From: Lumbricus rubellus | Taxonomy: Eukaryota; Annelida; Clitellata; Crassiclitellata; Lumbricidae | Assembly: GCA_945859605.1 (NCBI GenBank) | Contig: OX243822.1 | Location: 26,248,185-26,312,184, forward strand | Reading direction: 5' to 3' | Length of the DNA: 64,000 nt | Part shown: piece after piece, positions 49,184-61,369 of the stretch | How the letters are laid out: each line of letters opens with the position of its first letter | How positions within the stretch are numbered: position 1 is the stretch's first letter | Notes under the pieces: generated by a model | What the model was told of the DNA's origin: nothing | Seen by the model: only the letters and a program-made list of their open reading frames with translations | The model's database searches: none | Program-made: the position numbers and the translations under genes

Positions 49184-49463
49184 ATGCCGTTTGCGAAACG
49201 GATTGTAGGGGAAGCTAGTCAAGACGAACCCCCGTTCGGAAAAAGTTGCGATACTACAGCGTCAACATGCGAAGTCTTTTTTCAAAAGGAGGCCAAGATT
49301 TTCTTCCGACAGTTGGTCAGCCTCGTTTATCAGGCGGATGATCTGTTCAGTGAATTGTACACAGAATGTAGCGATCTCGTGGAAAGAACTCGGAAGGTCA
49401 GGGATAGGGTTAAGAACTTAACGGAAATGGCTCTTCGACTCAACGCAAAAGAAGTTAATGTCC
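49184..49463 (+). CDS. NHS-like actin-remodelling regulator, coding exon 1 (WAVE homology domain)
   Basis: 93 codons plus 1 nt, ending at a GTC C|GTAAGT donor (phase 1). The protein opens MPFAKRIV, the start found in Nance-Horan syndrome family proteins. It continues with the WAVE-homology region KEAKIFFRQLVSLVYQADD, LFSELYTECSDLVERT and VRDRVKNLTEMALRLNAKEV. This helical module resembles the N-terminus of SCAR/WAVE proteins; NHS family members act at lamellipodia and cell junctions with the Abi/WAVE machinery. The ATG at 49184 has an AAGAATGCC context and is the first ATG of this frame with family similarity. The next exon, in matching phase, is at 62820-63073. Whether it belongs to the NHS, NHSL1 or NHSL2 type cannot be decided; an invertebrate single-copy orthologue is likely. 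Confidence 0.82.
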
Positions 49464-49649
49464 GTAAGTACACATTGAAAACTGACTGGAGTTATTTAAA
49501 TACTTGTTGAAATAGCCATGGAGTTTGTTACATAATTCAGGCAGATGATTTTATATGTGTATGAAAGTCATACGTTACAGTTGTGCCAGACATTTAAAAA
49601 ATACAGTCCTGAAGTCTGTATATAATTTTGATGTATGTATGCATATATT

Positions 49650-49782
49650 CAGGGTGAGAATTGCCCGGGGTTTCAACTCCCCAGTCTTTCTTAGAGTCCA
49701 ATGGTAGCCTAAAGTCTGTTTTTCACAACCCAAATTCCAAGTGGATAATGGTCCCAGTTATTTTTCCACAATTCTTACACTA
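49650..49782. mobile_element. hAT-type MITE, relative of 30345-30499
   Basis: Begins CAGGGTGAGAATTGCC and ends CCACAATTCTTACAC, with a TTTCAACTCCCCAGT segment in common with the other copy. The right terminus is mutated and no clean 8-bp duplication is seen. It lies in intron 1 of the NHS-like gene. Confidence 0.7.
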
Positions 49783-49834
49783 TTATATTATTTGTGCGTG
49801 TATACATGTATATGTGTATGTTTTTGTATGCAAC

Positions 49835-49935
49835 ATGTGTGAATGTATGTATGTATTTATTTATGTATGTATGTATGTATGTACGTATGTGCGTACATAT
49901 GTGTGTATGTATGCATGCGTGCATGTATGTATTGA
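49835..49935. repeat. (GTAT)n microsatellite
   Basis: Degenerate GTATGTATGTAT array in intron 1. Confidence 0.85.
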
Positions 49936-49939
49936 ATAA

Positions 49940-52470
49940 ACTTAAAATGTTTAATGTAGTGCCAAGGTTAGAATTTTAGTTGATTTATATAATTTATTAC
50001 TGGCCCGATGCACGGACATGTACGAATACATGTAGCTATTTCTATAATGCATTTCCAAGAATGTTGGCAATGTAAACTGCAGATGTGCCAACTAACAATC
50101 ACAATCATACATGCTTCATTTTGGCAACCAGATGCTTAATTAATTTCTGCTCAATTCTGAAAATAATATATACAACATACAGTATATGTGTTATGTATAT
50201 GTTTAAAATATGCACATAATAAACACACATATACATATAATTTTAAATATAGTTATACTCTTACACACTTATACAGTTTTAACATGTATGTGAGAAAATA
50301 TACTTAGCCAGACAAATTGGTTTTTGCAGATCTAATGGTCACTTTATCTAGTAATTTTTTTACAACAATTACTCTGCATCCGTGAACATTGTCTAAATTG
50401 CCAACGAAGAGATCATGTGTTCTTTGGTGACGTGATACAAATTTACTGCCTACCACATAAAGACGTGTAAATTGTCAAACAAGAGGTCATGTTCACTCTA
50501 TAATTATGTGATAGCAATTCATTACCATTCAGGTGATTTTTATGCGCTGTTAAATGTCATGACATTTACTTAGTATTTAATTTTTTATTGCATGTATTGT
50601 ATAAATTATTGACTTACTATAATATAGTATACAAGTCAATATTATTGACTTCTATATACACTTACATGTTATCATTGCGTGAATGAATGAATTTAGTATT
50701 TGTAATTTATACTAATAATAATAATACTATAATGTATGAGTATTGAGTATTGTATAATAATATATGATATTACATATATATATATATATATATTACACAT
50801 TGTTTTTATTTATTTATAGTTAGACATAGTTAGACATAATTACAAATATATATTTTTATGCACGTACTTAAATGGATACATGTAGATTGTTGATTGACAC
50901 ATAACATATAACTCAATAAATAAACTCCTTTAATGATAAGAACATGGTTTTTATATGGACACAGCTATGGCACTGTATGCTGCATAGCCATATATATGTA
51001 TATAGCTTATGTATGTACATATATATATTATATATATTTATAATAAATGTGTATTTCAAATATGACAGATATTTTTTATGGTTTGAAGAATATCTATAGT
51101 AAAATAGTGGAACACACACACACGTACGCACACACTACACAAAAATAAGAAAGTATGTTCATATAATTATACATTTCATGCTAGATATATATTTGCATGT
51201 GTATATACATATATATATATATAATATATATATATAAATATAATTTATTCTTGGTCTGATAATAGAGATACTTCGTCTAGTATAGGTGTATGCATTTTAT
51301 ATACTTGTTTTCATCGTGCTTGGAGATACCATGTTTAGCATAGACATACATTCAAATAGAGGCACGAGAGGAGCAGCAGGAGAAGAACGAGGGATAGTGA
51401 TTGGTTCTGTTCTGTTTGACTTACAATCCTCGATTAAATATAGGCGTAAAATTATTGCGAAATCAGAATGCATTGAAGTTCTGTTTGTATAACCTTTAAC
51501 CGACGACGAAGTCCCGTGGTGAGTGTGTGCGCATGGCTCTTGTTCGGCAATATTTGCTCAGATAGATTCCTGTTCTGTATGATCACTGCTTATTATGAGC
51601 CACGACAGATGATAAGAGATTCTCTCTCTCTCAAACTGTGTCCTGGTTAGTTTCCTGTGTTTAACCACACTTGGGCCCACCCATATGTTACATATACGCA
51701 GATATCCTCGTACATTTTGCGGACCACCCGCCCCTATGCATGCATGCAAATGAGGTTCACCCCACCCCCGTTTTTACAACAGTTAATTGGCTAAAGTCAT
51801 CTATAAAACATTAATTTTATTAAGCTGCTATTCATTTTTAATGAACATATTATTTGCTACAGAATTTTTTTAGACTGTTATGGCTTACTCTTGACATCTG
51901 AATAGAATATGTAATTATCCTGACTGTAATCAAAAGCCCCTGGACGACTATGTAGGATTTTACAGAGTTATTAATAGGCTAAATTATGTCTACCGGACAA
52001 TTAGACATTCATTTTGCGTACGTACATTTCTGTCGAGGCCCTCCTCTGTACCCACTCGTACACAAATCGCCTAATTCCGGTGATCCTCCCCTCCGTTGGT
52101 ACGCAATGTATGGACATTGGACAGCCCCTTTTGTGGCAGTCAAGGACCGTCCACAAAAACCTTACCTTGTCAATGGTTGCTGAAATATCTTTTGCTTGTT
52201 GCTGTTTAACGACAGTGCCATAACAAAGATGATTAGTGTCACCCACCTTCTTTATCCAGACTTTTGACTAGCACTGCAGAAGTGCGAGCATTGGTGGAGT
52301 TGAAACACAATACATGAACAGGGAGTAAAATGCAGTATCTCCCCGTATTCCTGTAATACATGTATACGCCTACAAATGAAACTCACCTGTTATGATAATA
52401 TTATTACCAGTAAGTATTTCTGGATGCCAGCGGCCCATATGCAATCTATAAAATGGTCTCATCCCTTCTA
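49940..52470. other. AT-rich intronic DNA
   Basis: Low-GC sequence with several TA tracts (near 50773-50792, 51017-51040, 51207-51240). An inverted fragment of the CCAGTCCCAAGC-type dispersed repeat lies at about 52205-52300. A repeat related to 57957-58105 (GAGTTATTAATAGGCTAA, ATTTTGCGTACGTACATTT) is near 51965-52110. No gene is seen. Confidence 0.45.
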
Positions 52471-52475
52471 ATATG

Positions 52476-52716
52476 ATGATGATGATGATGGTGCTCTGCC
52501 CGTAGGCAGGTTCATTGGCTTTACGCCCCTGGGGATGAGATGAGTGAGGTGGTTTCCCGTTGCCTTCCCCACAGACAATGAGGGGTAAGCAACTTGCCCA
52601 ATGTCGCTCCGCAGAAGCTTGCACCCCTGCGTCCCACACGTGATAGCCCGAGATAATCTAAATCTCTGAATGTCAACTCCCAGCCCGGGGCTTGAACCGC
52701 AGTCCGTTGCTCCCTT
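52476..52716 (-). mobile_element. SINE-like element with (ATC)n tail
   Basis: Read on the minus strand, it has a B-box-like GGTTCAAGCCC near its start, a GGGCAAGTTGCTTACCCC body and a CATCATCATCAT tail. The tRNA-like 5' part is truncated. Confidence 0.5.
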
Positions 52717-52850
52717 CTAATAATGAGCCCAATATTGTTCTATTGCACTCAAAGATCATTGTTACCCAATTCACGTTTGTCCCTAGAGTGGTGTATGCGC
52801 GAATAGCCACACACAGCCTGGGGGCCCAATTTAGGTGGGATTTTTCATGG

Positions 52851-53287
52851 TAAGGCCTAAAAAAAATGTTGTGTTTCCGGTAACAGAGCTAAAAAAATTG
52901 GGTAGGTAGGTCGGAAAATAATTTTATTTTGTAAAATATTTTTATGCAGTGACTATCCGAAAAAGTATACCCCACTAGTCTTTTTTGCACGCTGAAACAA
53001 AGTACGTGTTCTAAGCAAGTATAAACTGCCTATTTCCCGACTGTCTGCACCTAAAACTGCTCTAGAAACAGTCCTATTAATTTAATTTTGTTGACGTCTC
53101 TTATGTTATGTCAATACAAATGTTAAAAAAATAGTTTTTGAAAAAAAATTAAATTTTTTGTTGGAAAAAATTTTTTGGGGAAAAAAAAATTTTTTTAAAT
53201 AAATTTTTTTACAAAAATATTTGGGTCGCGGCCGTAAAAATGGGTCGGTCGGGTTACCGGAAACACAACAATTTTTTTTACGCCTAA
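52851..53287. mobile_element. MITE with ~33-bp TIRs
   Basis: The left end TAAGGCCTAAAAAAAATG, then TTGTGTTTCCGGTAAC, is inverted at the right as GTTACCGGAAACACAACAA followed by ATTTTTTTTACGCCTAA. The interior is AT-rich and non-coding. Confidence 0.75.
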
Positions 53288-54740
53288 CTGTGGATTTCGT
53301 ACAGCACGTATCAATTCAGGGGAAGACGATTATGATGGTACTTTAATCACCCTGGCCCCACCTGGGTCTTGTCCGTCGAGGGTTACAACGACAGAGAGGG
53401 CTTTGTTGTCCGAGCTAGAAGGAGAGTGTTTGAAGTCAAGTCAGTTGCCCCGCTTGCTCCGAAGGGTGAGGGTGCTAGAACCGTGAATCACTCCTTTGTC
53501 TTGTAGGTTGTGAAGAGACGAATAAGGAAGTGTGTAGCTTTGTTTGCTTCCGATGCAAGATCAGATGAATGATGTGTGAGCGCCCTCGTGAATTACCCTA
53601 AAAGCGCTCTACAAGTGTTTTTTGACACATGAATACATACTTACACGTATAGATACATACATGTTTATGCATGTATGTATACACACATATGTATTCAATC
53701 CTATTGATACACATACATGCGTGCGTACGTACATGCATACATACATACGTATATACATGTACACATATGCATGCATACGCGCGTGTGGTGTGTGGGCATG
53801 CATACACACGCGCTCGCATATACACGCGTATGCATAGCACAATCACCTTGCTATTCCCCATTGTACATGTAGAGTTGTAGACAGAACTCATCCTTACACA
53901 TGCTGTGCATTCTCATGGTTGGTATTTTTTTGTTTCGACGACACTGAGGCACAACGAAGATCATTAACGTCACCCTCCTCCTCTCTCCTGACTTAGGACT
54001 GGCACTGTCAGAATACGACGAATGTCGGAGTTCGAATAATAATTTTTGCTGTTTAATGACACCATATCATATAAAAAAATGATTAGTGTCGCCCTCCTTT
54101 TTTCTCCAAGCTTGGCACTGGCTCTACCAAAGTAGCCTACAAACAATGGCGGTGTTACGTCGGAGTTTCATGTTACCCCAGCAACTATTTTTAGCCGTCG
54201 GCGCCGTCCGTCTGGCCAATAGCAATCGTGCTTTCCGGCAGTCGATCGTAATTGAAACGACGGAGCAGCAGTTCGATTCAAAATTCGTCTCGACAACGAC
54301 CTGACCTGTCTCTGCAGGTCACACGGTCGTCTGTCTATCGTGGGAAGGCCCTCACCTGTAGTGCTCCTACCTGGACAGGTAGAGGCACGTCTCCATGACA
54401 ACGGCATGCACGCGAGGGGCCGAAGATGTCGGATGTCCGTCTATCGTGTGCCGCCTTTGTACCCGATGGCTAAATACAAGTGACGTTTGGATAGGGGAAG
54501 ATAGGGCAAATGAGTGTCGTGCGCACGATTGAGAAATCGTGTCTATTTTATGCCAATAGTATCTGTTTAAGTTGCGTCTGTATCAGCTTAATTACCTTCA
54601 AATAAACGAATTTAATGATTGATCAATTGAGTATTTTTTCTTTACTCGTGGGTGTGTTTAACCGTGTGGTAACCGCTTCTAACCCAGGAAGTGGATAATG
54701 TCCGAATTTTAAACCTAATTCTGTGTATTTTATGGTGTGG
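53288..54740. other. Intronic DNA with degenerate repeats
   Basis: CATA-like degenerate microsatellite at about 53630-53830 and inverted copies of the CCAGTCCCAAGC-type repeat at about 53945-54035 and 54070-54135. A GC-richer stretch at 54140-54500 has open frames but no recognisable domain. Confidence 0.4.
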
Positions 54741-54744
54741 TAGT

Positions 54745-54884
54745 CAGGGCTTTTTTAACGTGCAGTTGTACACAAAATGTGCAGTTCTAAATGAATTTGT
54801 GCAGTTGTAGAAGCACTTCTGTGCAGTTAAAACTAGTCGATAAAGGCCATTTTCCTCCGATTGGAAGTAATTTACCCAGCCCTG
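54745..54884. mobile_element. 140-bp hAT-type MITE
   Basis: Starts CAGGGCTTTTTTAACG and ends TTACCCAGCCCTG. The flanks GTGGTAGT and ATGGTAGT are a 7-of-8 match, consistent with an aged 8-bp duplication. A diverged relative is at 28241-28349. Confidence 0.75.
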
Positions 54885-55139
54885 ATGGTAGTATTGTTTT
54901 GGATGCAGGCGTCTAATACGCGTAAAGATTACGTTTCCACACCTTGCAATTCTAAATCTAAACTACTCCTACGTTAACCAAGATTCCTTCATTGGGTGGA
55001 TAGATCTTCCATTTTAACAGCTACTGTATCTCGCCTTACCCTCTGCAAGCTGGATTTACACCGCCACCTGACTGACTACCCTTTGGACAACCCTTTGGAC
55101 TGGACGCGACGGTAGTGAACAAACCCGTGCCCTGCGCTT

Positions 55140-55975
55140 GACTTTAGAGTGGCGTGTTAGAAGTTTAGAGTATAATACGATTGCATTGCGATAAAGAATA
55201 ATTAATGATCTATAGCCATTACACGTCATAACATATGCCTCGTCAGAAGTTAAGAGTTTAAGAATGACACTGACATAGGACGCAGTATAATTAAGCCTGT
55301 CAAGTCACGCTCACGATAAGTATATATACTTACATATAATTATACACGCATAAATATTGGCATAATATAAACACGATTTTTATATATAATATATTCTATG
55401 TAATGATTGAAATGTGTGTATATAATATATATATATATATACACACAGTTTACACACATATATACATGCATGCCATAACAATATATCAAAATACACGCGG
55501 TGTGTGTGTGTGTGTGTGTGTGTGTGCTTGACTATGTGCACCTTAGAGTACCAGAGCCTTGGAGATAGTGAAACAGTAATCTATCTTTCTTCCACGAATG
55601 CCATTTCCCCACGGAGCCAATAAACCAATTATGCTCGGGTAGCCACTTGCCCCACGCTACCCCTCCGTCGTCGGACGAACGACTTTCGCTGTTCTGGCAG
55701 CTCGACTTCCCCCTCTTCCGCTGAATGAAGACAGTCATCAATCTGTAATTAAGCTATCCTTGTGACACTGGACGACGTTGCGAATGATGGACACGGACTT
55801 CTATATTATCAGCAGTTGAACGAAAATCTGAACTAAAGCGATTAATGTAAAAACTTAACGGCTTTATTTACTTAACTGATATCGTCACATCCTATAGTGC
55901 TATCAGAATGATGCATCCTCCCTTAGGCTACATTTCGAAGTAATGTAACGCGGTATAGGCCTATGCATGCATTTA
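55140..55975. other. Intronic DNA with TA/GT repeats
   Basis: Contains (TA)n near 55420-55440 and (GT)n near 55500-55526; nothing else is supported. Confidence 0.4.
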
Positions 55976-55980
55976 TGTAA

Positions 55981-56180
55981 TTGTTTGTATGTGCACTTGT
56001 TATAGCGCCCGTTCAAGCTCACTACTCAGAGGCGCCCCCGACTACAGAGCGGACACTGCATCGGAGTTTCACGCCGAAGCGCTGAGCAATTGCGAGTGAA
56101 GGACTTGCTCAAGCGGATTCGAACCTGCAACCCTCCGGCTGCAAGGCGACGAACATACACACTATACCACCGCGCCCCAC
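55981..56180 (-). mobile_element. tRNA-derived SINE copy 8
   Basis: Reverse-strand copy with a CTTGTTATAGCGCCCGTTCA tail, TTTCACGCCGAAGCGCTGAG body, GGATTCGAACC and CACCGCGCCCCAC end; a short internal deletion lies in the CAAGG region. Confidence 0.86.
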
Positions 56181-56221
56181 GTAATGAGACTTAGGTAAAC
56201 AGAGAACCATGTGTAACTGTT

Positions 56222-56410
56222 GGACACGGTATTCGTTTGGTTAGTGAGTTGGACCACTCACCTTGTAACTTAGAAAGTACGGGTTCGATTCTCTTCCCCT
56301 GAAACGGTTATTGTGTATAGAGAGCTAACTTGAGCAAGTCTTTCACTTGGAAATGTTCAGCGCCATCGATTGATACTTATTGGTCGGCCATTCATTGTAC
56401 AATTGAGTTT
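56222..56410 (+). mobile_element. Second tRNA-derived SINE family
   Basis: An A-box-like TTGGTTAGTGAGTTGG segment and a GGGTTCGATTC B box are followed by a body AGCAAGTCTTTCACTTGG and CAGCGCCATCGATTGA, shared with the fragment at 27700-27790. Confidence 0.5.
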
Positions 56411-56836
56411 AATAAATGCACGACTGTACGTCATGATTACACATCACACTCAATCCCATGATGTCGCTAGGTAATAGATGAAATACTGTGCTTCTCTTAA
56501 ACACCTTTAACACGCATTTTCCGGATATTATACATTTAAGAAAATGCGCATAAAAGACAGCTGATAATTTGAAATATCTCTTCAGAGAGTAATGTGAACT
56601 TAGACGGTATTTCACGGCAAGAAAATGCTAATAATAAACAATAGTAACACTTAACATCAGGTGATGCCAATTTGTGGTCTTTTTTTGCAAGGATGATGAC
56701 GCTATCTTTTATCTTGTATGACGGGGCGAGGAGATAAGTTAAATTCAGTTAAATTCTACTCTTGTTAAGCTGGTTATAATCTCTTACTAGTATAGGTCTA
56801 GGACTACAGGCCAATATCTTATACCTTTGTATATAC

Positions 56837-57375
56837 GGTGCGTTGGTGTAGAGCAGCGGTTCCCAACCCGTGGCCCGCCAGGCCTAAAAAATGGCCCGCC
56901 AAGCCTCAAAAATGCCCTCGTCTCTCAAAGAATTAACAAAAATATATGATAAAAATTACTATTTTAACAGGATAGAACACATAATTATTTTCTATTATAA
57001 ATTATTTTGTTTTGAAATCTATAAATAACATCAAACATATTATTTTTGATCAATAATAACAACTTTATATACTTTCAGTTAACTAAATTTTGGCCTTTTG
57101 GCCCTCTAATGTCCTTCAACTAAGAACAAGTGGCCATCGTGCCCTCCAACTTAGAAAAAGTGGCCCTTAGGTCAAAAAAGGTTGGGAACCACTGGTGTAG
57201 AGGTATGTTCGGTGCCTAGGAGCCGGAAGGTTGTGGTTTCGAAGCCACCTCAAAACCCCGCTTAGGCAGCTCTTTCACTCGTAATTGCTCATTCGCTTCG
57301 GCGTGAAACTCCGATTCAGTGTCAACGCTGTGGTCGGGAGCGCCTCTGAATATAAATCTTGGATGGGAGCTATAA
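56837..57375 (+). mobile_element. tRNA-derived SINE copy 9, split by a hAT element
   Basis: The head (GTGCGTTGGTGTAGAG) is at 56837-56853 and the remainder (GAGCCGGAAGGTT, TTCGGCGTGAAACTC, GGGAGCGCCTCTGAAT) is at 57195-57375, on either side of an inserted hAT. The copy is diverged. Confidence 0.75.
56854..57194 (+). mobile_element. 341-bp non-autonomous hAT in a SINE
   Basis: Begins CAGCGGTTCCCAACC and ends GGTTGGGAACCACTG (14 of 15 inverted match), flanked by GTGTAGAG on both sides (56846-56853 and 57195-57202), a perfect 8-bp duplication. The interior is AT-rich with TGGCCCGCCA-type repeats and no ORF. Confidence 0.93.
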
Positions 57376-57706
57376 TAGTTGCTCACACATACATAATTAT
57401 TACATATATACATACTCGTATATCGCGCTTTCTTATTGCTTTCTTATTGTTGCTGTTGTTGCTGCTGTTGTTGTTATTGTTGTTGTTACTATCATTACGA
57501 TTACGTATGAAAATATGTCTTGTAACAACAGAATAACAACTGAATAAACTGTTTAAAAGGTGGTCGATATCGACTTTGACGGACAATGAATCTTACACAC
57601 CTTTTACACACAACCGTCGGATGTTATAATTTCAGCAAAAGCATTCTAATTTATAGATAAGTTAGTAATCTAGGTAGAACTGTGTAAACATTGTGAGACT
57701 GAAAAA

Positions 57707-57915
57707 GCAGTTAAGATGAAGCCTAGAAAGCCACCAAAAACTATGGAGTGCCTTTCAGGCTGGAAAATCAGTTTGTGAAAAAAATAGAAAGTGTATATTA
57801 TGGCGAAGAAAGGAAATTAAAAGCGGTAAAGAACCGGTGTAGAGTAAAAGCCTTTGGACCAAAAATTAAGAAGAAGAGAAACTGGCCAATTGAATTTCTG
57901 CACTGCGGGAATTTC
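57707..57915 (+). repeat. Dispersed ~210-bp repeat, copy 1
   Basis: Shares GGCCAATTGAATTTCTG, AAAGAACCG and GGACCAAAAATTAA blocks in the same order with the copy at 60039-60255. The sequence is A-rich with some coding-like character, but both copies have stops. Class unknown. Confidence 0.7.
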
Positions 57916-58129
57916 AGATAATTGAGACAACCTCTCGATTGCTACTGTGTACCAGAGTTATAAATAGGCTAATGTGTGCCTCATAATTATAAATTTAGTT
58001 TACGTACGAACATTTTGTCGAGACCCTCCCGCCATACGTAACCTGTTTGCAAATTCCCTAAATCCGATTAACCTCCTTCCTCCCCCGTGTACGAAACATA
58101 TGGATAGTCCCATTTTTTATCATTATTAT

Positions 58130-58151
58130 TATTATCATTAGTATTAGCGTC

Positions 58152-58192
<41 letters not shown>

Positions 58193-58385
58193 TATTATTA
58201 TTATTATTATTATAATTATTATTATTATTATTTATACTACTACTACCACTACTGCTGCTGCTGCTGCTACTACTACTACTACTGTTGCTGCTACTACTGC
58301 TGTTGCTGCTGCTGCTACTGCTGTTGCTGCTTTTATCATTACCATTGCAGCTCCTTATTTTATCATTATCATTAGTATTAGCTTT

Positions 58386-58418
<33 letters not shown>

Positions 58419-58480
58419 TATACTACCACTACTACTGCTGCTGCTGCTACTGCTGCTGCTACTATCACTACCATTGTCGA
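58130..58480. repeat. ATA/ATT and CTG/CTA triplet microsatellites
   Basis: Blocks of ATA, ATT, CTG and CTA triplets, partly duplicated (58130-58350 and 58365-58470 share TATCATTATCATTAGTATTA). Confidence 0.9.
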
Positions 58481-59126
58481 TGAAAATATAATAATTATCT
58501 TATAATAAGAAAAGAAATTACTCAAATTAATCGAGGTCGACGTTATCGATTTTGAAATTCACAAATATTATCGGTATATGCAGTCGGTAATGCATCGTTC
58601 GTCTTAGACACCTTTAACACAAATTCTTTGGTTGCTATAATTTCGGCAAAGGCGTTTATTTTTTTACAATCTTGATTATCCGCCATGACTCGTGGAATGG
58701 TCTACGTTAAAATTGACCCTCAACGGCCACAAAACGATGATAAACCACGGACGACTGCCTTCATATAATGGGTTGGGTCCAGTTCTAGGTATGGAATAAG
58801 GAGTAGGGTGACGCTTTATTTTCGTTGTTACACAATTTAGTTAAACTACTCGTGCGTATACATATATATTAGGACCGCCGAGTAGGCCTATACGGTCGCT
58901 GTAACAAATGACGTTTATGTTTGGATATGCAGCGAATGAACGTGTATGCATTGATCGATGAAAGTAAAATGGAAGATAGGAAAACAGAAAGAGAATAAGG
59001 ACAGATGCTGCTCGATTGGATGATGTCAAATGGGTATGGAAATCTCAAGGAAGAGGTCCAACAGTGAGTGGAGTAGCCATGTCGGGACTACCGCCCACAC
59101 AGAATAATTAGCATTTAAGTCCATGT

Positions 59127-59341
59127 GGGGCGCGGTGGTGTAGTGGTGGCGTCGTTGCCTTGGAGCCAGAAGGTTCGAGGTTCGAATCCACCTTGCCGCG
59201 TAAGGACCTTGGGCAAGTCCTTCACTCACAATTGCTCAGCGCTTCGGCGTGAAACTCCGATGCAGTGTCCGCTCTGCATTCGGGAGCGCCTCTGAATAGA
59301 GAGTGCTTGAAGGGGCGCTATAACAAGTGCACATACAAACA
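59127..59341 (+). mobile_element. tRNA-derived SINE copy 10 (near consensus)
   Basis: The best-preserved copy. It has GGTGTAGTGG, a perfect GGTTCGAATCC B box, a CGGCGTGAAACTCCGATGC body, a GGGAGCGCCTCTGAATAG tail paired with GGGGCGCTATAACAAG, and ends ACATACAAACAA. Confidence 0.9.
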
Positions 59342-59554
59342 ATGATAGATCTGCGTAATTGACCCTGACATCCACAAATGCCGCTAAGCAATGGATAGCA
59401 CAGTGCTCATCTTAGATACTTTTAACACTGTGTCTTATGATTGTACAAATTTGGAAATTCGCTTCATGCTTTATGGTTATTGAGCTGTAATCTCTGTCGT
59501 TATTATTGTTGTCGATGGCAAGGCCTTTGCTACCATAAGCTTTCTTAACCTCTG

Positions 59555-59725
59555 GCGTTCATTCATTCATTCATTCAAGTATTTATATAGCGCCTCTTCA
59601 AGGAAACTACTCAGAGGCGCTCCCGACTCAAGCACGTCCAAACATAATAGTTTTAAGTGCTTATAGACTGTGTCAGAGAGTGATCTAGGGAACAGGCGCA
59701 GCTCAACTGGGAGGGCATTCTACTC
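59555..59725 (+). repeat. Repeat starting with ATTC tetranucleotides and AGCGCCTC hairpin
   Basis: ATTCATTCATTC leads into TTTATATAGCGCCTCTTCAA and a perfect AGCGCCTC/GAGGCGCT hairpin, then a unique tail. Related sequences are at 60715-60800, 61060-61140 and 63200-63300. Confidence 0.6.
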
Positions 59726-60038
59726 GGGTGTGGCTATGCTTAAGTTAATTAGATATAACGAAGTTTTGTTTAACACGAACTACTGCCACAAAGGTGAATA
59801 TTTCAAATTTAAAAAATAAGTTAAAGGTTGTTGTGAATGTCCTTTGCGGCTACAAGATGTCGCTAAGCGATAGGTATTGCAACTCGTCTTAGACACCTTT
59901 AACACGTAATCCTCCGCCGATATATGTATACTCTACTGCATTATGCATTACTATTTCTTTTCTATTTAAAATAAAAACGTATATCAATCTAGTTAGCTAT
60001 AATAGCTATGCTATGCTTTGTAAACATTCTATATGAGA

Positions 60039-60255
60039 TTGAGACAGCAGTTTGGAAAGAGCCTGCAATCCACCAAAAAAGATTTAGGAGCTTTTGAGGC
60101 TGGAAACCAGTGTGCGAAAAAATAGAAAGAGCCTATTATGGCCAAAAAAGAAATTGAAAGCGGGAAAGAACCGTTGTATAGAAAGAAGCCTCTGGACCAA
60201 AAATTTAATTAAAAAGAAGAGAAATTGGCCAATTGAATTTCTGCCTTGGCGGGAA
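60039..60255 (+). repeat. Dispersed ~210-bp repeat, copy 2
   Basis: Second copy of the 57707-57915 repeat, including GAGAAATTGGCCAATTG and AGAAATTGAAAGCGG blocks. Confidence 0.7.
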
Positions 60256-60629
60256 TTGGAAACTTCGATCTCTCGCTTGCAGTCCAGCAGGAAGATCACT
60301 TAATTATGGAGGATGGTAACACTAAATAATAATTATCTCTCTTATGATGCAGCATCGTGAAATAACTATAGGCTCTACCACTGCGCATGGTAAGATATCG
60401 GGTTAGATTCCGTTAGAACATACGTCAATGTTAGTAATAGTAATGTTGCTGTTAATTACTGGCTTTGACAACCAGCACATTACTCATTTTACACACCTTT
60501 AATATCTTGATTACAGCACTAGAAATTTAGAAAATGCTATAGGTATAGTAGAGTAATTGACTTTTAGTGACGTCGTTCATTTCGTTTTGTTAACGCATAT
60601 AATAGCTTCATGACTATCATTAATTCAGT

Positions 60630-60890
60630 GCTGTAATATGCCAAGCAAATTTCTGTCTAGAGTAACGACCTCTGTTGTCATAGACCCTGGTCAAATCGGA
60701 TCCATCCATATATTAATTCATTTCAAGAATTTATATAGGGCTTATTCAAGAAGCCAAATGAGGCACTCACAGTCCGGTAAACGGACATTATTCCTCCCCG
60801 GACATTGTTATCCCGGACATTGTTCCCCCAAGACAAAAGACCCCCGGACATCCCCGGGTAGGACATTGCCTTTAGCAACCGTATGACGTC
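60630..60890. repeat. Foldback MITE arm followed by a TTATATAGNGC-type repeat
   Basis: 60630-60707 matches the foldback element arm (TGCCAAGCAAATTTCTGTC). From 60715 it runs into the ATTTATATAGGGCTTATTC repeat that is repeated at 61060-61140. Confidence 0.55.
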
Positions 60891-61194
60891 TCTAAACAAC
60901 AGCTATCACAGTACTCGCCTTAAACACCTTTAATATTAATATTTGAGCAGTGTAAATTCAGCACACGCTAATTGTATTATTATAGTAGGGTCTTTGATTG
61001 AGTTGTTTTGTTAACGTGTCGTGTTGGTTTTAAGCTTCCTCCCGATTTATTCAATCATTCATTCATTTCAAGAATTTATATAGCGCTTCTTCAAGAAGCC
61101 AATTGAGAGGCACTCTCAGTCCGTTAACGGATATTATTCCCCAGACAAAAGAAAACAAAACGGTTGGCTGGCTTTGTGAAGAGACGGAGACATA

Positions 61195-61365
61195 GAGATA
61201 CAGAGACATATTACATACATACAGACAGACAGAAAGTGATATAGAGACAAAGATAGAGAGACAGACAGACAGACAGAGACAGACAGACAAACAGACAGAC
61301 CCACAGTGAGGGACAGACAGAGAGAGACAGACAGACAGACAGAGGGAGAGACAGAGACAGAGAAT
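61195..61365. repeat. CAGA/GAGACA microsatellite
   Basis: Degenerate CAGACAGAGAGA array; opposite-strand Cys/Leu/Ser frames are artefacts. Confidence 0.85.
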
Positions 61366-61369
61366 CGCG

